Of a DNA stretch of 64,000 nt, positions 58,076-64,000 are shown in pieces. The notes under the pieces are model-generated. The model was given only the letters and a program-made list of their open reading frames with translations. It was not told the DNA's origin and ran no database searches. The translations under genes and the position numbers were made by a program. The DNA is from DASSUW01 sp963803335 (GTDB taxonomy: Bacteria > Actinomycetota > Thermoleophilia > Solirubrobacterales > Solirubrobacteraceae), in NCBI GenBank assembly GCA_963803335.1, contig CAWDME010000005.1, positions 186,001-250,000 on the forward strand, written 5' to 3'. Each line of letters begins with the position of its first letter. Position 1 is the stretch's first letter.

Positions 58076-59850
58076 GGTGGCGCGCGGTGATCGCGGCGGC
58101 GGCGGTGGCGCTCGCGGCGTACCCGCTCGTCTCCGACGACCTCTACTACCAGAACATGATCATCCTGTCCCTGGTCTTCGCGATCGGGGCGGTCGGGCTG
58201 AACATCATCTCGGGCTACGGCGGCTACATCTCGCTGGGCCAGGGCGCGTTCCTCGGCCTCGGCGCCTACACGCTGGCGATCATGTCGCAGCACGCGGAGG
58301 GCGTGTCGGTGTGGGTGTGGGTGCCGCTCGCCGGCGTCGTGGCGGGCGTGTTCGCGGCCCTGCTCGGGGTGATCGCGCTGCGCACGCGCGGCCCGTCGTT
58401 CGTGATCATCACGATCGCCTTCCTGTTCCTGCTCCAGCTCGTGGCGATCAACTGGGACAGCCTCACCAACGGCACCGCCGGGATCTCGATGCCGCTGCCC
58501 ACCTGGAGCATCGACATCCAGAACTGGCCCTTCTACTACACGCTGTACGCGCTGCTCGCGGCGTCGCTGCTGCTGTCCTGGCGGATCCGGCGGACGAAGT
58601 TCGGCATGGGCCTGATCGCGATGCGCGAGGACGAGGACAAGGCGGCGACCGTCGGCATCGACACGCCGGTCTACAAGCTGCTCGGCTTCGTCGCCAGCGC
58701 GGTGTTCGTCGGCATGGCCGGCGCGATCTACGGCTACTACCTCGCGTTCGTCGACCCGCTGGGGATGTTCAACATCCTGCTCAGCGTCCAGATCCTGCTG
58801 TCGATGCTGCTCGGCGGCCGCGGCACGCTGTGGGGGCCGGTGCTCGGCGCGTTCTTGATCGAGCCGCTGAACGAGTACGCCAACAACTCCCTCGGTGGGG
58901 GCAACGCGCGCTTGCTGGTGTTCGGCGGGCTGATGGCGCTCGTGGTGCTGTTCGTGCCGCGCGGCATCCTGCCGACGATCAGCGACTGGCTCGCGACGCG
59001 GCGGGCGCGCGGCAAGGCCGGGCTCGTGGGCGCGCGGCTCGAGCTGCGCGAGCGGCCGGCGCCGGTCGAGCGGGTGGGTGGGGAAAACATCTCCGCCCAC
59101 GCGCTGCTCGAGGTCAAGGGCCTGGCGAAGCGCTTCGGCGGCCTGCGCGCGGTCAACGGCTGCTCGTTCGAGGTGCCCGAGGGATCGATCACCGCGCTGA
59201 TCGGCCCCAACGGATCGGGGAAGACGACGGTGTTCAACCTGATCGGCGGCACGATGGCGCCGGACGCCGGCGAGGTGTGGCTCGACGGCGAGCGCGTCGA
59301 CGGCTTGCGGCCGTGGCGCCGCGCCTACCGCGGCATCGGCCGCACATTCCAGATCACGCGCCTGTTCCGCGAGATGACCGTGCTCGAGAACGTGGTCGCG
59401 CCGCTGCGCGCGTTCAAGCTCGGCCAGCTCAACGCGGGCGCGGTCAGCGGGCCAGAGGCGGCGCGGGCCGAGGAGCTCCTCGCCTTCGTCGGCATGGCGC
59501 GCTTTCGCGACCAGAAGGCGGCGGCGCTCTCCTACGGCCAGCAGAAGCTCGTCGAGCTCGCCCAGGTCCTCATGCTCGACCCGCGGCTGATCCTGCTCGA
59601 CGAGCCCGCCGGAGGCATCAACCCGACGCTGATCGAGCGGATGGGGGAGATGATCCGCGAGCTCAACGCCCAGGGCAAGACGTTCCTGATCGTCGAGCAC
59701 AACATGCCGTTCGTGCTCGGGATCTGCGACCCGGTGCTCGTGCTCGCCCAGGGCAGCTGCATCTGCCGCGGCACGCCCGACCACATCCAGCGCGACCCGC
59801 GGGTCGTGGACGCCTACCTGGGCGAGGACTTCGTCCTCGCGGAGGCGTGA
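58072..59850 (+). CDS. Fused LivM-LivG: ABC permease joined to ATP-binding subunit
   Basis: 592 residues. Residues 1 to about 315 are a LivM-type permease (NIISGYGGYISLGQGAFLGLGAYT, GLIAMREDEDKAATVGID, LLGGRGTLWGPVLGAF). A linker of about 25 residues leads to a LivG ATPase (about 343-592) with Walker A GPNGSGKTT, GRTFQITRLFREMTVLEN, LSYGQQKLVELAQVLM, Walker B LILLDEPAGGI and LIVEHNM. Usually these are separate proteins; here one reading frame covers both. It pairs with LivH (57194) and LivF (59850) subunits. Confidence 0.9.
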   Translation: MRWRAVIAAAAVALAAYPLVSDDLYYQNMIILSLVFAIGAVGLNIISGYGGYISLGQGAFLGLGAYTLAIMSQHAEGVSVWVWVPLAGVVAGVFAALLGVIALRTRGPSFVIITIAFLFLLQLVAINWDSLTNGTAGISMPLPTWSIDIQNWPFYYTLYALLAASLLLSWRIRRTKFGMGLIAMREDEDKAATVGIDTPVYKLLGFVASAVFVGMAGAIYGYYLAFVDPLGMFNILLSVQILLSMLLGGRGTLWGPVLGAFLIEPLNEYANNSLGGGNARLLVFGGLMALVVLFVPRGILPTISDWLATRRARGKAGLVGARLELRERPAPVERVGGENISAHALLEVKGLAKRFGGLRAVNGCSFEVPEGSITALIGPNGSGKTTVFNLIGGTMAPDAGEVWLDGERVDGLRPWRRAYRGIGRTFQITRLFREMTVLENVVAPLRAFKLGQLNAGAVSGPEAARAEELLAFVGMARFRDQKAAALSYGQQKLVELAQVLMLDPRLILLDEPAGGINPTLIERMGEMIRELNAQGKTFLIVEHNMPFVLGICDPVLVLAQGSCICRGTPDHIQRDPRVVDAYLGEDFVLAEA

Positions 59851-60587
59851 TGCTCAAGCTCGAGGGCGTGATCGCGGGCTACGGCGGGGGCGATGTGCTG
59901 CAGGGCGTGACCCTCGAGGTGCCGGAGGGCTCGATCGTCTGCATCGTCGGGCCCAACGGCGCGGGCAAGTCCACGGTGCTGCGCGCGGTGAGCGGGCTCT
60001 TGCAGCCGCGCGAGGGCCAGATCACGCTTGACGGCGAGCGGCTCGACGGCGCCAGCACCGCCGACGTGCTGCGCCGGGGGATCGTGCAGGTCCCGCAGTC
60101 CAACGCGCTGTTCGGGAACATCAGCGTGCGCGAGAACGTGCTGATGGGCGCCTACATCCTGCGTCGCGACAAGGCACGGCTCAAGCGCCGCTACGCGGAG
60201 ATCGAGGAGATCTTCCCGGTCGTCGCCGAGCGCGCCTCCGACAAGGCCGGCAACCTGTCCGGTGGCCAGCGCCGGATGGTCGAGCTCGCGCGCTCGCTGA
60301 TGCTCGAGCCGCGGCTGGTGATGCTCGACGAGCCATCGCTGGGCCTGGACCCGAAGGGGCTCAAGCACGTCCACGAGAGCGTCGCGCGGATGCGCGCGGC
60401 CGGCCGCACGATCCTGCTGGTGGAGCAGAACGTGCGCTTCGGCCTGCGGATGGCCACGCACGGGATCGTGATGGAGAGCGGCCGCGTGCTGCTCGACGGG
60501 CCGGCGGACGAGGTGCTCAACAACCCCGAGATGGCCGACCTGTACTTCGGGGGCTCGGTCCGCCACACACCTCCGGCGCCGGTGTGA
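59850..60587 (+). CDS. Branched-chain-type ABC transporter ATP-binding protein (LivF-like)
   Basis: 245 residues. Walker A GPNGAGKST, Q-loop VQVPQSNALFGNISV, signature LSGGQRRMVELARSLM, Walker B LVMLDEPSLGL and switch LLVEQNVRFGL are all present. The Q-loop's PQSNALFGNISVRENV stretch is LivF-like. It would form a heterodimer with the ATPase half of the LivM-LivG fusion. ATG 59850 shares its first base with the stop of the fusion gene (TGATG), and the stop overlaps the next start (GTGA). Confidence 0.92.
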   Translation: MLKLEGVIAGYGGGDVLQGVTLEVPEGSIVCIVGPNGAGKSTVLRAVSGLLQPREGQITLDGERLDGASTADVLRRGIVQVPQSNALFGNISVRENVLMGAYILRRDKARLKRRYAEIEEIFPVVAERASDKAGNLSGGQRRMVELARSLMLEPRLVMLDEPSLGLDPKGLKHVHESVARMRAAGRTILLVEQNVRFGLRMATHGIVMESGRVLLDGPADEVLNNPEMADLYFGGSVRHTPPAPV

Positions 60588-61447
60588 CGGGAGCGCTATG
60601 GGCTGCGGCGTCAGGCATCGGGTTCGGGCTGTTCCAGAGCTTGAACCGCCGCGCCGTGCGCGACATAGACGACGCGTTCGTCTCCACGTTTCTGCAGCTG
60701 CTGATTGCCGCGGTCGTGCTGCTGGGTGCGTGTGCCGCGACCGGCGACCTCGACCGGCTGGCCGAGGCGCCGGCTACTGCGGTGGCGGCCTTCATGGCGG
60801 CGGGCGTCGTACATTTCCTGCTCGGCTGGACGTTCCTCAACCTCAGCCAGAAGCGCATCGGCGCCGCCCGCACGGCGCCGTTGCTGACGCTGACGCCGCT
60901 GTTCGGCCTGGTCGTCGCCGCCTTCACGGTCGGCGACCTTCCGAGCGCGGCCGCGCTGGCGGCGATCGCGCCGATGGTCGCCGGCGCGTGGCTGGTCGCC
61001 GGCGGCCGGCGAGTGCGGCCGGCCGATGCGGTGTTCGGGCTCGGCTGCGCCCTGATGTGGGCGATCAGCCCGGTCTTCACCGTCAAGGGGCTCGACGACC
61101 TCGCGTCGCCGCTGCTCGGCGTGACGCTGGGGATGGTCGCCTCGGCCGCCGCCTACGGCGCGGCCATGGCCGGCACCCGGCGCCCGGTCGCCGGCATCGC
61201 GCGCGGCGCATTCTGGTTCAAGCTGGCGGCGGGCCTGCTCGTGGCGCTGGCGACCTGGTGGCGCTGGATCGCGCTCGACGGCGCGTCGGTCGGCGTCGTG
61301 CTGGCGCTGAGTTTGCTGTCGGTGCCGACCGTGCTCCTGCTCGCGCCGCTGCTGGTCGGCCGGCACTTGGAGCGCGTCGGGCCGCGGGTGTGGGCGGGCT
61401 CGGCTCTGGTCGTCGCCGGCGCGTTGGCACTGATCGCGGTGGGCTGA
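60584..61447 (+). CDS. EamA/DMT-family transporter
   Basis: 287 residues with about ten TM helices in two repeats. The opening WAAASGIGFGLFQSLNRRAVRDIDDAFVSTFLQLLIAAVV and the LLTLTPLFGLVVAAFTVGDLPS segment match the drug/metabolite transporter fold. It may export a pathway intermediate or by-product. GTG 60584 overlaps the livF stop, so it is part of the LacI-controlled operon. Confidence 0.85.
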   Translation: MTGALWAAASGIGFGLFQSLNRRAVRDIDDAFVSTFLQLLIAAVVLLGACAATGDLDRLAEAPATAVAAFMAAGVVHFLLGWTFLNLSQKRIGAARTAPLLTLTPLFGLVVAAFTVGDLPSAAALAAIAPMVAGAWLVAGGRRVRPADAVFGLGCALMWAISPVFTVKGLDDLASPLLGVTLGMVASAAAYGAAMAGTRRPVAGIARGAFWFKLAAGLLVALATWWRWIALDGASVGVVLALSLLSVPTVLLLAPLLVGRHLERVGPRVWAGSALVVAGALALIAVG

Positions 61448-61451
61448 CGCG

Positions 61452-62246
61452 ATGATCGTCGACGTGCATGCCCACGCGGTCGTCGGCGACGCCACGGCGC
61501 CGCCTTCGATGGTATTCGGCGATCCGGTCGAGGCCGCCTACGAGGCCGGCATCGATCGCGTCGTCCTCGCACCGTGGGTGCGGCTGCTCGAGGGTGACGT
61601 CGACGCACTCAATGAGGGCATGCGCGCGCTGCGCAGCGACCGGGTCACCGTGCTCGGCGCGGTGGCGCTGGACGATCCGGAGATCCCGGACGACCTGCCC
61701 GGCGTCGAGGTGCCCGCCAGCGTCGGCGGCGAGTACCTCGGCGACGACCGCTTCGAGCCGTTCTGGGCAGCCGCCGAGGCGGCCGGCAAGGTCGTGTTCA
61801 TCCATCCGACGACACGCGCGTTCGACTGGCCGTACTACTTGTGGAACACGGTCGGCAACCCGTTCGAGACCACCATCACCGCCGCGCACATGGTCATGGC
61901 CGGCGTGATGGAACGCCATCCCGACCTGCGGGTCGTGCTCGCCCACGGCGGCGGCGCGCTGCTCGCGCTCCGGGGGCGGCTGCGGCATGCGCACGCGGCG
62001 ATCGCGGCAGCGGGCGAGCGTCTGCGCGAGTCGCCCGAGGCGTCGATCAAGCGCTTCTACTACGACACCGTCACGCACGACCCGCGGGTGCTGCGCGACC
62101 TCGCCGAGTACGTGGGCACCGATCACGTGCTGCTCGGGACCGACCATCCGTTCGACATGGGCGATCACGATCCGCTCGCCACCGTGCGGGCGGCGGGGCT
62201 CGATCCCCATGCGCTCGGCGCCAACGCGGAGGCCTTGTTCGGATGA
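61452..62246 (+). CDS. Amidohydrolase family protein (ACMSD-like)
   Basis: 264 residues. The metal motif HAH comes in VDVHAHAVVG near the N-terminus; later FIHPTTRAFDWPYYLWN and VLAHGGGALLALRGRL carry the other His residues, and LLGTDHPFDMGDHDP has the catalytic Asp. This is the layout of aminocarboxymuconate-semialdehyde decarboxylase (ACMSD)-like and dihydroxybenzoate decarboxylase-type enzymes. It probably decarboxylates or hydrolyses a ring-derived intermediate. Its stop overlaps the FAD oxidoreductase start. Confidence 0.88.
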   Translation: MIVDVHAHAVVGDATAPPSMVFGDPVEAAYEAGIDRVVLAPWVRLLEGDVDALNEGMRALRSDRVTVLGAVALDDPEIPDDLPGVEVPASVGGEYLGDDRFEPFWAAAEAAGKVVFIHPTTRAFDWPYYLWNTVGNPFETTITAAHMVMAGVMERHPDLRVVLAHGGGALLALRGRLRHAHAAIAAAGERLRESPEASIKRFYYDTVTHDPRVLRDLAEYVGTDHVLLGTDHPFDMGDHDPLATVRAAGLDPHALGANAEALFG

Positions 62247-63823
62247 CCGCGGACATCGTCATCGCGGGGGCCGGCCACAACAGCCTCGTCACCGCCGCCT
62301 ACCTCGCCGCCTCGGGGCGCGAGGTCCTGGTGCTCGACTCGCGCGCGGTACCCGGCGGGGGCGCCGCCACCGAGGAGCTGCTCGGGCCGGGCTACCTGAT
62401 CGACTCGTGCTCGACCGGCCACACGCTGATCCAGACCAATCCGCTGCTGCTGCAGGACGAGCTCGGGCTGCAGGAGCGCTACGGGCTCGAGTACCTGATG
62501 CCCGACCCGTTCGCGCACATCGCGTTCCCGGACGGCCGGCAGCTCACCGCGTGGATGGACCTGGAGCGCACGGTCGAGGAGATCTCCCGCTACTCGAAGG
62601 CCGACGGCGAGGCGTACCGGCGGGTGCTCGCCGAGTACGACGAGGTCAAGCACGTCTTCGCCGCCGGAACATTCAACCCGCCCGGCTACGGGCCGTCCGT
62701 CGAGCAAATGCTGCGCGAGCACCCGCGCGGGAACGTGTGGCTGCGCCGCCGGATGATGAGCGCGTGGGACGTCATCCGGCACGAATTCTCCAGCCGCCAC
62801 GTGCAGGCGTTCATGCTCTGGCAGGCCTACCAGACGCTGGTGCCGGTCGACGCCCCCGGCTCGGGCCCGCTGGCCTACTCGATCGTCTTCGGCCGCCAGC
62901 GCCGCAGCTGGACGATCCCGCGCGGCGGGTCGGGCCGGCTGGCGACCGCACTGGTCGACTGCATCCGCGCGCACGGCGGCAGCGTGCTGTGCGGCAAGCG
63001 CGTGGTGCGGCTGCTCGTGGAGGGCGGGCGCTGCACGGGGGTCGAGACCGAGGACGGCGACGTCTACCGCGCGCGGCAGGCGGTGGTCTCCACGATCCAC
63101 GTCAAGCACCTGATCGAGATGGCGCCGGCCGAGCTGTGGCCGGAGGACTTCCGCTACGGCGTCGAGACGTTCGACATCGGCGTCCCGGCGATGGGCGTGT
63201 ACATGGCGACGACCGAGCCGCCGCGTTTCCTCACGCCCGATAACGAGTCGCGGACCGCCGTCTCGGCCGGGCTGGCCGGCTTCCCGGAAGACGCGATCGC
63301 GTACGGCCGCGCGCTGGCCGACGGCCGCTACGTCGAGGACCCGGCGTGGATCCTCGTCGCTACGCCGACGCTCGACGACCCGTCGCGCGCGCCGGAGGGC
63401 AAGCACACGGTCAAGTTCCTCTCCGCCCAGTCGTACGGCTTCGAGGAGCTAAAGGAATCGCAGGCGCGGCGCCAGCTCGCGCGCGTGCACGCGGTGGCGC
63501 CGAACTTCGGCGAGGGCGTCATTCTCGACATGCTCGTCAAGGCCCCGGAGGACATCGAGCGCGCCAACGAGCACATGATCCACGGGACATTCCACGGAGG
63601 GAACCGGACGCTGCCGCAGAGCGGGGCACTGCGGCCGGCACCCGGCTGGGCGCAGCACCGGATGCCGATCCCGGGCCTCTACCAGACGGGCGGCACCACG
63701 CACCCGGGCGGCTCGATCACCGGGGCTCCCGGCCGCAACGCCGCGATGGTCCTGCTGCAGGACCTGGGCACGAGCATCGAGGAGGTGGTGAATGCCGGAC
63801 GCGCGCGTGCAGGCAGCCATTGA
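62243..63823 (+). CDS. Phytoene-desaturase-like FAD-dependent oxidoreductase
   Basis: 526 residues. The dinucleotide motif IVIAGAGHNSLVTAAYLAASGREVLVLDSR is at the N-terminus, RGGSGRLATALVDCIRAHGG occurs in the middle, and the C-terminus has GLYQTGGTTHPGGSITGAPGRNAA, the FAD-binding end typical of CrtI-like NAD(P)/FAD enzymes. Carotenoid genes are absent, so a catabolic dehydrogenation is more likely. It overlaps the amidohydrolase gene by four bases and the next gene by 32 bases. Confidence 0.88.
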   Translation: MTADIVIAGAGHNSLVTAAYLAASGREVLVLDSRAVPGGGAATEELLGPGYLIDSCSTGHTLIQTNPLLLQDELGLQERYGLEYLMPDPFAHIAFPDGRQLTAWMDLERTVEEISRYSKADGEAYRRVLAEYDEVKHVFAAGTFNPPGYGPSVEQMLREHPRGNVWLRRRMMSAWDVIRHEFSSRHVQAFMLWQAYQTLVPVDAPGSGPLAYSIVFGRQRRSWTIPRGGSGRLATALVDCIRAHGGSVLCGKRVVRLLVEGGRCTGVETEDGDVYRARQAVVSTIHVKHLIEMAPAELWPEDFRYGVETFDIGVPAMGVYMATTEPPRFLTPDNESRTAVSAGLAGFPEDAIAYGRALADGRYVEDPAWILVATPTLDDPSRAPEGKHTVKFLSAQSYGFEELKESQARRQLARVHAVAPNFGEGVILDMLVKAPEDIERANEHMIHGTFHGGNRTLPQSGALRPAPGWAQHRMPIPGLYQTGGTTHPGGSITGAPGRNAAMVLLQDLGTSIEEVVNAGRARAGSH

Positions 63824-64000
63824 CCACTGGGCCCCGCGCTTCATCCAGGCGGGCGTCGACTACAACGACTTCGCGCGCACCACCGCGCGGGTCGAGCGCT
63901 GGGAGGACTGGCTCGACGCGTGGTGCGAGACCGGCGCGCTGCACGAGGAGCTGGCGCGCGAGGCGGAGGCGGCAGGGCGCCGCTGGACCGCGGGCGAGGC
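63792..64000 (+). CDS. Alpha/beta hydrolase, N-terminal part (dihydropseudooxynicotine-hydrolase-like)
   Basis: The start ATG 63792 follows GGAGGTGG at 63781-63788; the gene runs past the window edge. The visible 69 residues (IDHWAPRFIQAGVDYNDFARTTARVERWEDW, then HEELAREAEAAG) match the helical N-terminal region of the 2,6-dihydropseudooxynicotine hydrolase group of alpha/beta enzymes, which cut C-C bonds. The catalytic triad lies beyond the edge. It overlaps the FAD oxidoreductase gene and is probably in the same operon. Confidence 0.65.
   Translation, partial: MPDARVQAAIDHWAPRFIQAGVDYNDFARTTARVERWEDWLDAWCETGALHEELAREAEAAGRRWTAGE

Noticed and set aside
57961..59784. A 607-codon minus-strand frame opposite the LivM-LivG fusion
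   Set aside because: The plus frame has full permease and ATPase motifs; the minus frame is a mirror artefact.

Overview
The window is a GC-rich (about 70% by eye), gene-dense bacterial chromosome segment. The best fit is an actinobacterium of class Thermoleophilia, order Solirubrobacterales (Solirubrobacter/Conexibacter-like). This is inferred from a complete mycobacterial-type CysO/CysM/Mec/MoeZ-like cysteine pathway, many ROK and LacI regulators, GTG/TTG starts, four-base stop/start overlaps and apparently leaderless promoters. I see no rRNA, tRNA, CRISPR array, transposase or integrase.

1-10.6 kb: end of a TenA/PqqC-like gene, a secreted protein, a multi-TM membrane protein with a tiny partner, two small paralogues, a large SF2 helicase carrying a palindromic repeat in frame, a SCO1-like protein, a NarL-type two-component system, then a rhodanese-MoeB fusion, the sulfur carrier CysO and a GNAT enzyme. 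10.5-18.8 kb: MFS exporter, HxlR regulator facing a glyoxalase-type gene across interlocked promoters, a frameshifted BBE-type flavoprotein, small proteins, and metE under a cobalamin riboswitch. 19-25.8 kb: ROK regulator, xylose/ribose-type ABC transporter, sugar oxidoreductase, MFS.

25.8-28.6 kb holds the most unusual module: an EACC1 protein overlapping a caspase-like protease that continues through one TM helix into an FG-GAP beta-propeller. This looks like a transmembrane conflict or cell-death sensor-effector.

28.6-41.6 kb: sugar catabolism (Gfo/Idh/MocA enzymes, DhnA-type aldolase, DUF993 protein, sugar isomerase, HpaI aldolase), a coupled esterase-esterase-ATP-grasp module, a LacI regulator, alpha/beta hydrolases and an aminotransferase. 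41.6-49.1 kb: a frameshifted chemoreceptor, a second copy of the paired palindromes, then divergent lipid-modification genes (DUF1295 protein and hydrolase versus FAD oxidoreductase, DUF1365, CFA synthase) around a 19-bp palindrome, and a matrixin-like protease.

49.3-53.6 kb: ROK regulator, CysM, two Tat-like secreted proteins, TatA, the Mec protease and a zinc-ribbon/DUF2007 protein. CysM and Mec complete the CysO pathway begun at 8.6 kb. 53.6-64 kb: MFS, a LacI regulator with a readable promoter and tandem operators, a branched-chain-type ABC transporter with a fused LivM-LivG subunit, EamA transporter, amidohydrolase, FAD oxidoreductase and the start of an alpha/beta hydrolase. Together these form a probable uptake and catabolic operon for an unknown, perhaps cyclic, compound.
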